This document shows positions 44,885 to 53,928 of a stretch of DNA of 64,000 bases, in pieces (position 1 is the first letter of the stretch; every line of letters begins with the position of its first letter). The notes below the pieces were generated by a model. The model had not been told where the DNA came from and did no database searches. It saw only the letters and a list, made by a program, of their open reading frames with translations. Source of the DNA: Nocardia sp. CY41 (GTDB taxonomy: Bacteria; Actinomycetota; Actinomycetes; Mycobacteriales; Mycobacteriaceae); assembly GCF_009829325.1 (NCBI RefSeq), contig NZ_VUOS01000005.1:1-64000 (forward strand). Direction: 5' to 3'. The position numbers were made by a program, and so were the translations under genes.

Positions 44885-45110
44885 TTTCGAGCGAAGCGAG
44901 CCCGAGCATCCGCCGTTCGCGGCCCGGCTCGCGTCTGCGCGGCCACCGCATACGCGACGAACGAGCAAGCGGCGGTCACCCGGAGAAGTCTCCCGAAACG
45001 GCGAACCACGGGCCGTAGCGCTCGGCCCCTGACGCGCCCAGCGCACCTCGACCACGTCTTTCGAGCGAAGCGAGACCGAGCATCGCCCGTTCGCGGCTCG
45101 GCGCTGGAAA
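44885..45110 (+). repeat. Long-hairpin intergenic repeat, copy C (composite, core-deleted)
   Basis: Two TTTCGAGCGAAGCGAG starts at 44885 and 45059 in tandem. The first is followed by a degraded hairpin arm (GGCTCGCGTCTGCGCGGCC) and a linker that aligns with the linker of copy A (CCCGAAACGG ... GGGCCGTAGC). The second has lost the hairpin: GTTCGCGGC is joined to the end block CGGCGCTGGAAA. The element ends 10 bases before the deoD GTG, mirroring copy A before glpK. Confidence 0.75.
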
Positions 45111-45119
45111 TCCACTATC

Positions 45120-45908
45120 GTGACGATCATGCTTGCCGAACAGGCCGCCGAGGCGATCGCCGAACGTACGGGAGTGTCACGCCACCGGGTCGCGGTGGTG
45201 CTGGGGTCCGGTTGGCAGGACGCGGCCGCGGAGATCGGGGCGCCGCGGGCGTCGGTGCCGATGCCGGAGCTGCCCGGGTTCGGGACGCCGACCGCGCAGG
45301 GCCATGTCGGCGTGATCCATTCCGTCCAGGTCGACGACAACGCCGTGTTGCTGCTGATGGGCCGCCAACATCTGTACGAGGGGTACCAGCCCGCCGATGT
45401 GGTGCATCCGGTGTCGGCGGCCGTGGCGGCGGGCGCGGAGATCGTGGTGCTGACCAACGCCGCCGGCGGTATCCGATCCGGCCTCCGGGTGGGTGAGCCG
45501 GTGCTGATCAGCGATCACCTCAACTTGACCGGTCGCACGCCGCTGGCCGGCGCGACCTTCGTCGACCTGGTGGACGCCTGGGATCCCGAACTGCGGGCGC
45601 TGGCCAGGGAGATCGACCCGAGCCTGACCGAGGGCGTCTACGCGGGGCTCACCGGGCCGCAGTACGAGACGCCCGCCGAGATCCGGATGCTGCGCACGAT
45701 CGGCGCGGATCTGGTCGGCATGTCCACGGTGCTGGAAGCCATCGCCTGCCGTGCGCTCGGTGCGCGACTGCTGGGCATTTCGCTGGTCACCAATCTGGCC
45801 GCGGGGGTCACCGGCGCGCATCTGTCCCATGCGGAGGTGCTCGCCGAAGGCCACGCGGCCGCCCCCCGGCTGGGCAAGCTGCTGCGCGGCATCCTGGAAC
45901 GGGTGTAG
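45120..45908 (+). CDS. deoD: Purine nucleoside phosphorylase (trimeric type)
   Basis: 262 residues; phosphorolysis of inosine/guanosine. [45 protein letters not shown], then [10 protein letters not shown] and the base-binding Asn in VTNLAAGV are all present. GTG 45120 or ATG 45129; neither has a ribosome site, and a CACTAT lies at 45113-45118, so the transcript may be leaderless. The phospho-sugar mutase starts on the next base after the stop. Order matches Rv3307. Confidence 0.93.
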   Translation: MTIMLAEQAAEAIAERTGVSRHRVAVVLGSGWQDAAAEIGAPRASVPMPELPGFGTPTAQGHVGVIHSVQVDDNAVLLLMGRQHLYEGYQPADVVHPVSAAVAAGAEIVVLTNAAGGIRSGLRVGEPVLISDHLNLTGRTPLAGATFVDLVDAWDPELRALAREIDPSLTEGVYAGLTGPQYETPAEIRMLRTIGADLVGMSTVLEAIACRALGARLLGISLVTNLAAGVTGAHLSHAEVLAEGHAAAPRLGKLLRGILERV

Positions 45909-47405
45909 ATGCTGCGTTTCGGCACGGCCGGCCTGCGCGGGCCGCTGCGCGACGGTCCGGACGGCATGAACGTCACCACGGTGAGCCGGGCGACCGCGGG
46001 GCTCGCGGCGTGGCTGCGCGACCGGTGTCTCGGCGGCGGCGCGGTGGTCGTCGGACACGACGCAAGGCACGGTTCCGTCGAGTTCGCCACGGCGACGGCG
46101 GAGATCTTCGCGGCGGCGGGCTTCCCGGTGACGCTGCTGCCGCGTCCGCTGCCCACGCCGGTGGTCGCGTACGCGGTGCGTGAGCTGGGCGCGGTGGCGG
46201 GCGTGCAGATCACCGCCTCGCACAATCCGGCCGCCGACAACGGCTACAAGGTCTACCTCGACGGCGGCTCGCAGTTGATCGCCCCGTCCGACGCCGAGAT
46301 CGAGCGCTGTATCGAGGCGGTCGTCGAGCCGATCGACCGCGCGCCGGTCACTCCCGCAGACGAGGACGTGGTGCGGCGCTACCTACGCCGGGTCGCCGGA
46401 ATACCCACGCGCATCGGTGGATCGGGCGAGCGCGCCGGTATCCGGATCGCACTCACTCCCCTGCACGGCGTCGGCGGTGAACTCGCGGTCGAAGCGCTGC
46501 GCGCGGCGGGTTTTCCCGACGTCCATGTGGTCGACGAGCAGTTCGCACCCGACCCCGACTTTCCCACCGTCGCGTTCCCGAACCCGGAGGAACCCGGTGC
46601 GGCCGACCTGCTGCTCGCGACGGCGGCCCGGGTCGGCGCCGACGTGGCGATCGCACTGGATCCGGACGCCGACCGGTGCGCGGTGGGCGTCCCGGGGCCG
46701 GACGGTGCCTGGCGGATGCTGCGCGGCGACGAGACCGGCGTGCTGCTGGGCGACTGCGTGTTGCGCACCGCCCCGGACGACGCGCTGGTGGCGACGACCA
46801 TCGTATCGTCGCGGCTGCTGTCGAAGCTGGCGCCCGCGCGCGGCGGCCGGTACGCGGAAACGCTCACGGGCTTCAAGTGGCTGGCCCGCGCGGGCGACGG
46901 CTTGGTCTACGCCTACGAGGAGGCGATCGGCCACTGCGTCGACCCGGCGGCGGTCCGGGACAAGGACGGCATCTCCGCCGCCGTGCTGGTGGCGGACCTG
47001 GTAGCCCGGCTGAAGGCCGCGGGCCGCGATCTGAACGACGAACTCGACGGCTACGCGGTCGAATTCGGCTTGCACGCGGGCGACCAGGTGTCGCTGCGAC
47101 TCGCTTCGGCCGCCGACGCGGCCGCGGTGGTCGAGCGGTTACGCGCGGACCCGCCGCACGAGATCGGGGGCGAGCCGGTCGAATACACCGATCAACTCCG
47201 GGCGCGCGGCCGGATGCGCACCGACGCGCTGATCTTCGAGGGCGTTTCTTCTCGCGTGGTGATCCGTCCTTCCGGGACGGAGCCGAAGCTCAAGTGTTAT
47301 CTGGAGGTGGTCGAGCCGGTCGGCTCGCGGGCCGGCCTTCCGGCCGCGCGAGCCGCCGCGCACGAACGCCTCTCGGCGCTGCGCGATTACTGCCGGAAGC
47401 TCTGA
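45909..47405 (+). CDS. pmmB: Phospho-sugar mutase (phosphomannomutase/phosphopentomutase type)
   Basis: 498 residues, alpha-D-phosphohexomutase family. Active-site phosphoserine loop TASHNPAADNGYKVY, metal loop DPDADRCAVGV, sugar loop YEEAIGHC and phosphate-binding RPSGTEPKLKCYLEV are all intact. The ATG directly abuts the deoD TAG, so the genes are one operon. Coupling to PNP suggests it isomerises the ribose 1-phosphate made by DeoD to ribose 5-phosphate, i.e. a phosphopentomutase role, despite its M. tuberculosis name. That is inference from context. Confidence 0.9.
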   Translation: MLRFGTAGLRGPLRDGPDGMNVTTVSRATAGLAAWLRDRCLGGGAVVVGHDARHGSVEFATATAEIFAAAGFPVTLLPRPLPTPVVAYAVRELGAVAGVQITASHNPAADNGYKVYLDGGSQLIAPSDAEIERCIEAVVEPIDRAPVTPADEDVVRRYLRRVAGIPTRIGGSGERAGIRIALTPLHGVGGELAVEALRAAGFPDVHVVDEQFAPDPDFPTVAFPNPEEPGAADLLLATAARVGADVAIALDPDADRCAVGVPGPDGAWRMLRGDETGVLLGDCVLRTAPDDALVATTIVSSRLLSKLAPARGGRYAETLTGFKWLARAGDGLVYAYEEAIGHCVDPAAVRDKDGISAAVLVADLVARLKAAGRDLNDELDGYAVEFGLHAGDQVSLRLASAADAAAVVERLRADPPHEIGGEPVEYTDQLRARGRMRTDALIFEGVSSRVVIRPSGTEPKLKCYLEVVEPVGSRAGLPAARAAAHERLSALRDYCRKL

Positions 47406-47417
47406 CGCGCGGAAGAT

Positions 47418-48041
47418 TCAGCGCGGGCCGAACTGCCGGTCGCCCGCGTCGCCGAGGCCGGGCACGATGTAGGCGTTCTCGTTCAGGCCCGTGTCGACGA
47501 CGGCGGTCACCAGCCGCACGGGCAGACCGGAGTCAGCCAGTGTCGCAATGCCTTCCGGCGCCGCGACGACGCATACCGCGGTGATGTCGGTGGCGCCGCG
47601 CGCGGCGAGCAATTGCAGGGTGTGCCGCATCGAGCCGCCCGTGGCCAGCATCGGGTCGAGAACGAAGACCGGCAATCCGGCGAGATCGGCGGGCAGCGAT
47701 TCCATGTAGGGCACCGGCAGGTGGGTGTCCTCGTCCCGGGCGAGACCGACGAACCCGATTCGGGCGTCGGGGATCAGCTCGGCGGCCGCATCGATCATGC
47801 CGAGTCCGGCGCGCAGCACCGGAACCAGCAACGGCGGCCGGGCCAGCCGGATACCCTCGGTGGGTGCGACCGGCGTGACGATCTCGAAACGCTCGACCTC
47901 CGCGTCGCGCAGCGCCTCGTAGATCAGGATCCCGGTCAGATCACGCAGTGCGGCACGGAAAGCCGGATTCGGCGTTCGCTCGTCCCGCATCGTGGTGAGC
48001 AGGGCGGCGACGAGTGGATGGTCCACGGTGTGGGTGCGCAT
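47418..48041 (-). CDS. upp: Uracil phosphoribosyltransferase
   Basis: 207 residues from ATG 48041 ([10 protein letters not shown]). PRPP loop [10 protein letters not shown] and the uracil-binding C-terminus [15 protein letters not shown] are intact. It makes UMP from uracil and PRPP. It converges on pmmB with only 12 bases between. A longer open frame upstream overlaps the T7SS gene on the other strand and is rejected. Order matches Rv3309c. Confidence 0.95.
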   Translation of the reverse strand: MRTHTVDHPLVAALLTTMRDERTPNPAFRAALRDLTGILIYEALRDAEVERFEIVTPVAPTEGIRLARPPLLVPVLRAGLGMIDAAAELIPDARIGFVGLARDEDTHLPVPYMESLPADLAGLPVFVLDPMLATGGSMRHTLQLLAARGATDITAVCVVAAPEGIATLADSGLPVRLVTAVVDTGLNENAYIVPGLGDAGDRQFGPR

Positions 48042-48185
48042 GAGGGAACGATAAGGTCGGTCGCGGGTGCGCCGCCGGACGCCACCGGACTTTTTTCCGA
48101 AGCGGCGGAACCGAAACGGAACAGCGCGCGTCGAACCAAGTGGATGACGTACTCTGCCTGGGAACAACAGATGGGGGAAGCTCTG

Positions 48186-48506
48186 ATGCGAAAGATGTCG
48201 GCGGACACCGAAGGCATTGCGGCCTACGGCGCGACCGCCCACGTCATGGCGGGTGAGATGGCGGCGGCCGGGGCGAGCGCCGCAGCGGCGGAGCCCGCGT
48301 TGCTCGGTCCGATCATGGGGCTGATCGGTGGCGACTTCATGGCGGCCTACGCCGCGGCGCACGCCGGGCACGTCGCCGCGATCGGCCAGTTGTCGGCGGT
48401 GCTGACCAGCATGGGCGGCGCGGCCACCGGTGCGGCGGCCGTCCTCACCGAGACCGACGCCACCCACGCGAGCGCGCTGCAGAACGCGGCCGGCGAACTG
48501 GAGTGA
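48186..48506 (+). CDS. EspC-like type VII secretion target (DUF2580 type)
   Basis: About 106 residues, Ala-rich and helical. ATG 48186 is chosen because of GGGGAAG 5 bases upstream; ATGs at 48144 and 48171 are further out. The opening [20 protein letters not shown] with a following G/A-rich helical hairpin matches ESX-excreted EspC-like proteins. No signal peptide. It is the first gene of a tight four-gene unit (4-base gap, then two ATGA overlaps). It is probably secreted as a helical partner of the following NlpC/P60 protein. M. tuberculosis has sapM at this place (recalled), so this is an insertion or replacement. Confidence 0.7.
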   Translation: MRKMSADTEGIAAYGATAHVMAGEMAAAGASAAAAEPALLGPIMGLIGGDFMAAYAAAHAGHVAAIGQLSAVLTSMGGAATGAAAVLTETDATHASALQNAAGELE

Positions 48507-48510
48507 GCTC

Positions 48511-49620
48511 GTGATCGATGTCAACGCGCTGGCTCAACCGATTCTGGATCTGCTCGCCAGCTTCGGCAGCGGTGTGCTGCCCGCGGGCGGTCCCACCGAC
48601 GCGCTGCGCAGCACTTCCTCCGTGGTGGACCAGATCCATCAGATGGGCCGCGACAGCATCAACGGCATGAACGCGGCGTGGGACGGCCGCGCGGCCGACG
48701 CGGCCACCGCCAAGGCACTGCGCGTGCAGACCTCCGCGGCCACCATCTCCGATCGCGGCAACGAGATGGCGACGGTCGTCAACCAAGCCGCGGGCGAGGT
48801 CGAGACGGGACAGAAGGATCTCACCGACATCGCGCAGTCCTTCGTGAACACCGCGGCGAGCATGGGGCCGGTCCTGGCGACACCGGAAGGTCTGACGGTG
48901 CTCGTCGGCTCCGCGATCGACCATCTCAACCAAGCCCTCACCGTCGTCGGCCGGGTCCAGAACGAATTGCAGACGCACACCGCGTCCATGAACGACCTGA
49001 CCCCGCCGCCGACCACTCCCTCGCTCGCAGGCGTGCCCGCCGCAGGCGTGCAGCAGGCGGCGTCCGCCGCGTCCGGCGTGCTCAACGGTGCGGGCTCGTT
49101 GCTGAGCACCGTGATGGCCACGCCGCTGCAGTCGACGTCCTCGCGCAGTTCCACTGGCACGCCCGGCACGACGGGCACGCCCAAACCGGACACCGGTTCG
49201 TCGGGAGCGCCCGACGACGGCAAGGGTGTGAAGATCACGCTGCCCGACGGCAGCGTCGTGGAGGCGCCCAACGAGCGGGCGGCCACGGCGGTCCGGTCGG
49301 CGATCGGCGCTGTCGGCACGCCGTACGTCTGGGGCGGCAACAGCCCGGGCTCGGGATTGGATTGCAGTGGGCTCACCAAGTACGCCTACGGCGAGGCGGG
49401 CGTCGACCTGCCCCGGCTCGCGTGCGACCAGGGCAACGGGGCCACGCCGGTGTCGGCCGGTGACCTGATGCCGGGCGACCTCGCGATCTGGGACGGCCAC
49501 GTGGCCATGGTGATCGGTAACGGACAGTTGGTCGAGGCGGGTGACCCGGTCCAGATCAGCTCGATTCGAACGGAGAACTCAGGCATGGACTTCTACGGTT
49601 TCTACAGGCCGACGGCATGA
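48511..49620 (+). CDS. NlpC/P60 peptidase with a WXG100-like N-terminal region (T7SS effector type)
   Basis: About 369 residues from GTG 48511. The N-terminal 160 residues form a helical WXG-like region ([20 protein letters not shown]). A Pro/Thr/Ser-rich linker follows, then an NlpC/P60 domain from about 255: [20 protein letters not shown] with Cys285, and [16 protein letters not shown] with His330. Such enzymes cut peptidoglycan stem peptides. There is no Sec signal, so export through a T7SS with the upstream EspC-like partner is likely. The stop overlaps the next ATG (ATGA). It could serve in wall remodelling or as an antibacterial toxin. Confidence 0.82.
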   Translation: MIDVNALAQPILDLLASFGSGVLPAGGPTDALRSTSSVVDQIHQMGRDSINGMNAAWDGRAADAATAKALRVQTSAATISDRGNEMATVVNQAAGEVETGQKDLTDIAQSFVNTAASMGPVLATPEGLTVLVGSAIDHLNQALTVVGRVQNELQTHTASMNDLTPPPTTPSLAGVPAAGVQQAASAASGVLNGAGSLLSTVMATPLQSTSSRSSTGTPGTTGTPKPDTGSSGAPDDGKGVKITLPDGSVVEAPNERAATAVRSAIGAVGTPYVWGGNSPGSGLDCSGLTKYAYGEAGVDLPRLACDQGNGATPVSAGDLMPGDLAIWDGHVAMVIGNGQLVEAGDPVQISSIRTENSGMDFYGFYRPTA

Positions 49621-49958
49621 CCCGACCCCAAGTCCCCAACGTCACGGTGGCCTCGAGCAGCAATCGGTCGGGCACCATTTCGGTGCGCGCCACCGATCAG
49701 GGCATGCCGGTGGAGATCAAGTTCGAGCGCAGCGAATACCGTTACGGCGCACAGTCGCTCGCGAACGAGATCCTGCGGCTCACCCAGCGGTCCGCGATCG
49801 CGGCGCGGGCGCGGCGGCGCGAACTGCTCGCCGAGGCGGGCATGCCCTCGGACATCCTCGACCGGCTCGGCCTGCCCACCCGCCAGCAGGCGGTGGACGA
49901 GCTCGACCGGATCGATGACGCGGACACGGGACCGACGAGCTGGATGAGGCCGGTATGA
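49617..49958 (+). CDS. Small protein of a T7SS-type operon, unknown function
   Basis: 113 residues with ATGA overlaps at both ends (49617 and 49955). The N-terminal half is beta-like (VTVASSSNRSGTISVRATDQ, MPVEIKFERSEYRYGAQSLA); the C-terminal half is helical and basic, then acidic (ARARRRELLAEAGMPSDILD). No signal peptide. No family is recognised. The tight coupling implies stoichiometric production with the NlpC/P60 protein and the EbfC-like protein: candidate chaperone, immunity or adaptor protein. Confidence 0.75.
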   Translation: MTRPQVPNVTVASSSNRSGTISVRATDQGMPVEIKFERSEYRYGAQSLANEILRLTQRSAIAARARRRELLAEAGMPSDILDRLGLPTRQQAVDELDRIDDADTGPTSWMRPV

Positions 49959-50302
49959 GTGCGGAAATGGACGCCCTGGTCGCGTCGGCCACCCAGAAAC
50001 TGGAGGCGCTGGAAGCCGCGCTGTACGGGCTGAAGCAGGTGCGCGGACGGTGGACCTCAGAGGACGGCGCGGTGAGCGTCGAGGTGAACAGCGACGGAGC
50101 TTTGGTCGGTCTGACCTTGGCGGAATCGGTCACATCGCTGCCGCCGACCGAGGTCGGACAGCTGATCGTCTGGGCGTGCAGGCAGGCCGCGGAGGACGCC
50201 GGCGCGCAGCGGTCCAAGGTCGTTGCGACACTGAACGAGTCGTTCGTCCCGTCCGGGCAGCCGCCCGCGGGCACGAATGGGGGCGGGCCGGATAGTGCCT
50301 GA
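49955..50302 (+). CDS. YbaB/EbfC-like protein in a T7SS-type operon
   Basis: 115 residues. An N-terminal helix (MDALVASATQKLEALEAALY) leads into the YbaB/EbfC-like core: AVSVEVNSDGALVGLTLA, then LPPTEVGQLIVWACRQAAED. The canonical members are nucleoid-associated and made with RecR/DnaX, but this gene is the last of a T7SS-type operon and lacks those neighbours. A second member of the same fold follows the effector gene at 60534, so it is probably a dedicated chaperone-like or regulatory partner. Confidence 0.72.
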   Translation: MSAEMDALVASATQKLEALEAALYGLKQVRGRWTSEDGAVSVEVNSDGALVGLTLAESVTSLPPTEVGQLIVWACRQAAEDAGAQRSKVVATLNESFVPSGQPPAGTNGGGPDSA

Positions 50303-50328
50303 CGCGGAAGGTCGATAGGCTTCCGCAC

Positions 50329-51591
50329 ATGGCTTCTGGAGACATCGTCCCGATCGAGCTCGGCCTGACCGACGGCGATCTCGTCACCCTGTGGGCACCG
50401 CGTTGGCGAGACGGTGACGACGAGTGGGAGGCGTTCCTCGGTCACGAGGACGCCCTCTACGGTTTCGAGTCCGTGGCGGAGCTGGCCGCGTTCATCCGCA
50501 CCAACGCCGACAACGACCTCGTGGACCATCCGGCGTGGAAGGTCGTCGCCGGTCTCTCCGCGGTCGAACTGGAGCCGGAGGAGAACTTCACCTTCGATCT
50601 GGTCGCGGTGCCGGAGCTGGCGGCGGGCGAGCCCGACGTCGACACCATCGCCGAGCTGGAGGACACGCTCGGCATGGTGCGCAACATCGGCGAGGTGTGC
50701 GAACTGGAGACGGTCACCAAGTTCTTCGGTTCCCACCCGGTGCTCGGCGCGCTGCCGGGCGGCGTCAGCGCGTTCGTCGGGCGTGACGGCGAGGAGTTGT
50801 GGGACCAGATCGGCGCGGCCATCGCCAAAGGCTGGGACGACGTCCTGGACGCCATCGACTCCGTCGTGCAGACGCCCGAGGTCGACGCCGAGGCGGTCGC
50901 GGTCGCCGAGGCCGAGTTGCTGGCGGCCGAGGAGAACGTGGTCGACGCCGACGACGCGGCCGACAGCGACGAGGACGAGGAGTTCGAGCCCGTCGACCTC
51001 GACGACGACGAGGAAGACGAAGAAGACGACGGGGACGAGGACGAGTCGTTCTGGCACGAGGTCGGCATCGACCCGGTCAAGATCGTCACATCCGAGGGCA
51101 GCGTCTTCACGCTGCGCTGTTACCTCGACGACGAGCCGATCTTCCTCGGCTCCAAGGGCTCGATCACGGTGTTCTCCTCCGAGCGCGCGCTGGCCCGCTA
51201 CCTGGCCGACGATCACGAGCACGACTTGGCGCGGGTGAGCACTTTCGCCGACGTGCAGACCGCGGCGGTGGACGGCTCGCTGGAGGTGGAGGTCACCGAC
51301 GAGAACGTCTACGTGCTGCCCGGTTTGGCCGAGGACCTGGCCGAGGGCCCGGAAGCGGTCGACATCGAGCAACTCGACTTGGCGGTCGAGCTGTTCACCG
51401 ACGCCGCCGACTACGCCGACGACGCCACGGTGGAGCAAGCGTTGGCGCAATCCACCCCGCTGGGCTGGTACGTCTCCTACCTGCTGAATCCCGACCCCAC
51501 CCGGTTGGCGCCCAACCCGCCGTTCACCGCCGAGGCGCAGGCCTGGCGCGAACTGGAACGCAACCTCGAGTCCCGGCTCGACAAGCAGTAA
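50329..51591 (+). CDS. Conserved acidic protein, Rv3311-like
   Basis: 420 residues. Two conserved parts (about 1-190, beginning ASGDIVPIELGLTDGDLVTL; and about 240-420, with WHEVGIDPVKIVTSEGSVFT) flank a very acidic, Asp/Glu-rich linker (about 185-240, with runs such as DLDDDEEDEEDDGDEDES). No membrane segment. Sometimes labelled primosomal in databases; its function is unknown. It starts 26 bases after the T7SS-type operon, so it may be read through, but its conservation next to upp in M. tuberculosis shows that it belongs to the core block. Its TAA directly abuts the TAG of the convergent gene. Confidence 0.85.
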   Translation: MASGDIVPIELGLTDGDLVTLWAPRWRDGDDEWEAFLGHEDALYGFESVAELAAFIRTNADNDLVDHPAWKVVAGLSAVELEPEENFTFDLVAVPELAAGEPDVDTIAELEDTLGMVRNIGEVCELETVTKFFGSHPVLGALPGGVSAFVGRDGEELWDQIGAAIAKGWDDVLDAIDSVVQTPEVDAEAVAVAEAELLAAEENVVDADDAADSDEDEEFEPVDLDDDEEDEEDDGDEDESFWHEVGIDPVKIVTSEGSVFTLRCYLDDEPIFLGSKGSITVFSSERALARYLADDHEHDLARVSTFADVQTAAVDGSLEVEVTDENVYVLPGLAEDLAEGPEAVDIEQLDLAVELFTDAADYADDATVEQALAQSTPLGWYVSYLLNPDPTRLAPNPPFTAEAQAWRELERNLESRLDKQ

Positions 51592-52248
51592 CTAGCTCAG
51601 CCGGATCCAGACCTGCTCGGCCTGCCCGAGCAGGCGTTCGTCGGCGCCGTAGACCGCGGTCGAGGTCCAGCATTTGCGGCCCTGCTCGCCGTGGAACTCG
51701 CCCACGACCACGCAGCGCTCCGCCACGTCGGGGATGCCGTGCACCGTGGCGGTCATCGAGCCGAGCAGTGCCGGACGCTCGAGCATGCCGGGGAGCGACC
51801 AGCCGCCGGGGCAGTCCATCGCGGCCCACAGCAGCGGCGGCCCCAGCGGCACGGTGTCGTCGGGCACCCACGGCGCGGCCACGCGGTGCTCATCGACCCG
51901 GCCGGGTTCGATGCGCAGCCCGTCCGCCCGGCCGCTGCCGCAGACGAAGCAAGAGGCGAACATCTCGATACTCGTGTAGCTGCGCGATGCCTGCGCCGCG
52001 TCGGCGAACGCGATCCGACGCGGTGCGTCCCGCGTGAGTTCGCCGGGCTTCGACTCGGCGATCAGCGTGTCACCGTCGTAGAGCCGTTCGTCCCGCACGT
52101 CCAGCGGCGTCTCCAGCGGCGGCGGGCTGCGCAGGATGACAGTGGCCGTCCGCTCGTCGCGCTGGGCGGCGAGCAGACCTGCCACGTAGCCACCGTTGCC
52201 GGAATCGGGCGGGCCGTTGAACCGCCGGGGAATGCGCAAGGTCGCCAT
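51592..52248 (-). CDS. Hotdog-fold thioesterase-like protein
   Basis: About 218 residues from ATG 52248; GTG 52257 is an alternative. The start FNGPPDSGNGGYVAGLLA matches acyl-CoA thioesterase/hotdog proteins in actinobacteria, where G/N-rich turns begin the central helix. A cysteine pair FASCFVCG sits between two probable hotdog halves. It would act on acyl-thioesters; the substrate is unknown. It is divergent from nothing and convergent with the Rv3311-like gene, stop codons touching. add lies upstream on the same strand, 61 bases away. Confidence 0.65.
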   Translation of the reverse strand: MATLRIPRRFNGPPDSGNGGYVAGLLAAQRDERTATVILRSPPPLETPLDVRDERLYDGDTLIAESKPGELTRDAPRRIAFADAAQASRSYTSIEMFASCFVCGSGRADGLRIEPGRVDEHRVAAPWVPDDTVPLGPPLLWAAMDCPGGWSLPGMLERPALLGSMTATVHGIPDVAERCVVVGEFHGEQGRKCWTSTAVYGADERLLGQAEQVWIRLS

Positions 52249-52309
52249 GTTCGCCACGCTAGCGAACTGGTTGCCGATCGGCTGCGGAACGTTCTCCCCG
52301 GCCGCCGTC

Positions 52310-53407
52310 CTAGCCGATGAGCACGGCGTATCCGGGCTTGATGATGTCGTCGATGATCCGCAGCCGCTCCGGGAACGGGATGAACGCCGACTTCATGGCG
52401 TTGATGGTCCACCGCTCGAGGTCACTCCAGCCGTAACCGAAGGTCTCGACCAGCTTGAGCATCTCCTGACTCATGCTGGTGTCGCTCATCAGCCGGTTGT
52501 CGGTGTTGACCGTGACGCGGAAGCGCAGCCGGGCCAGCAGGTCGAACGGGTGCTTGTCCAGCGAGGGCACGGCGCCGGTCTGCACGTTCGACGACGGGCA
52601 CAGCTCCAGCGGGATGCGCATGTCCCTGACATAGTTTGCGACCAGCCCGAGCTGCGCTTCCTCGATCGCGCCGGGCACGCTGATGTCGTCGGTGATCCGC
52701 ACGCCGTGGCCGAGCCGGTCGCAGCCACAAAACGCGAGTGCCTCGTGAATGGACGGCAGGCCGAAAGCCTCGCCGGCGTGGATGGTGAAGTGCGCGCTGT
52801 TCGCGCGCATGTATTCGAACGCGTCGAGGTGCCTGCTCGGCGGGTAACCGGCTTCCGCACCCGCGATGTCGAAGCCGCCGACCCCGCGATCGCGGAAGCG
52901 GACCGTCAGTTCCGCGATCTCCCGCGAGCGCGCCGCGTGCCGCATCGCGGTGAGCAGACAGGTCACCACGATCGGGTGTCCCCGCTCCGCGGCGACCGCC
53001 TCGCCTTCGCGGAATCCGGCCAGCGTGTGTTCGACCACCTCGTCCAGCGTCAGCCCGCGTTCCAAGTGCTGTTCGGGGGCGAAGCGCACCTCCGCGTACA
53101 CGACGCCGTCGGCGGCCAGATCCTCGGCGCATTCGCGGGCGACCCGGCGCAGACCCTCGGGTGTCTGCATCACGGCGACGGTGTGGGCGAAGGTCTCCAG
53201 ATAGCGTTCCAGCGATCCGCTGTCGGCCGCGTCGCGGAACCAGGCGGCCAGCGACGCCTCGTCGGTGGCGGGTAGGTCGTCGTAGCCGCTGTGCGCGGCC
53301 AGTTCGAGCACCGTAGCGGGCCGCAGGCCACCGTCGAGGTGGTCGTGCAGCAGCGCTTTGGGCGCCTGGCGGATCGAGGCGAGAGTCAGAGGCATCGGTC
53401 CAGTCAT
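52310..53407 (-). CDS. add: Adenosine deaminase
   Basis: 365 residues from ATG 53407, or [12 protein letters not shown] from 53395. Zinc and catalytic motifs: [10 protein letters not shown] (two His), TIHAGEAFG (His, Glu), LGHGVRI (His) and [11 protein letters not shown] (zinc Asp). Converts adenosine/deoxyadenosine to inosine, which feeds DeoD. Part of the add-deoA-cdd minus-strand salvage group, though 521 bases separate it from deoA. Order matches Rv3313c. Confidence 0.95.
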   Translation of the reverse strand: MTGPMPLTLASIRQAPKALLHDHLDGGLRPATVLELAAHSGYDDLPATDEASLAAWFRDAADSGSLERYLETFAHTVAVMQTPEGLRRVARECAEDLAADGVVYAEVRFAPEQHLERGLTLDEVVEHTLAGFREGEAVAAERGHPIVVTCLLTAMRHAARSREIAELTVRFRDRGVGGFDIAGAEAGYPPSRHLDAFEYMRANSAHFTIHAGEAFGLPSIHEALAFCGCDRLGHGVRITDDISVPGAIEEAQLGLVANYVRDMRIPLELCPSSNVQTGAVPSLDKHPFDLLARLRFRVTVNTDNRLMSDTSMSQEMLKLVETFGYGWSDLERWTINAMKSAFIPFPERLRIIDDIIKPGYAVLIG

Positions 53408-53928
53408 GTATCGACGGTAGCCGCAGTGCGCCGAAACGGCAGCCGAGTCCGGCCGTAACAACCATCTCGTCGCCCGCCGGATGCGGGCCGGTCCACCGCA
53501 GGACACCGGCAGGTTGCTGCACCACCAGCCAACCGGGCCGTCACCCGTGGGACGCGCACGGCTCCGCGACCCGGTCGTCGACCGGAGGCCCGCCGCACGC
53601 TCGGCTCGCTCAGCCACCCGGTGCGACGCGGCGACCGCAGTCGTCCGCGCACATTCCGCGCGGTGCGATGCCTGGACCGGGCGCTGTGATCACCGTCCGC
53701 CATCGCGCCGGGCGAGTCGCGGGCCGGGGCGGCGAACCGTAGTCACAAACGCATGCACTGCCTCGATGCCCGGAGACCGGCGCACACGGACACTATCGAC
53801 GTCACGCCCGGCGACGGCGGCGGACAGACGACCGAGCAGGCGGCATGCGAGCAGGCATTCAGCCGAGAAGGGCGGCGAATCAGCCACGATTCCCGGCGAC
53901 AGCGCTGAACCCTGTGCTCGCGGATCGC
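53408..53928. other. 521-base gap between deoA and add
   Basis: No convincing gene: two short minus-strand frames (53404-53703 and 53690-53887) are Arg-rich and lack family features. It contains a hairpin CCGGTC-GTC-GACCGG at 53571-53585, possibly a deoA terminator, and presumably the add promoter. The order in M. tuberculosis has these genes close together, so this is an insertion or decay site. Confidence 0.4.

Noticed and set aside
44599..45018. 139-residue plus-strand frame
   Set aside because: It runs into repeat copy C and has low-complexity Pro/Arg/Thr composition; no start signal.
33137..45110. CRISPR array
   Set aside because: The repeats are few, long, far apart, in both orientations and lack regular spacers; no cas gene is present.
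53404..53887. Two short minus-strand frames between deoA and add
   Set aside because: Arg-rich, overlapping each other, no ribosome site and no recognised family; treated as non-coding.
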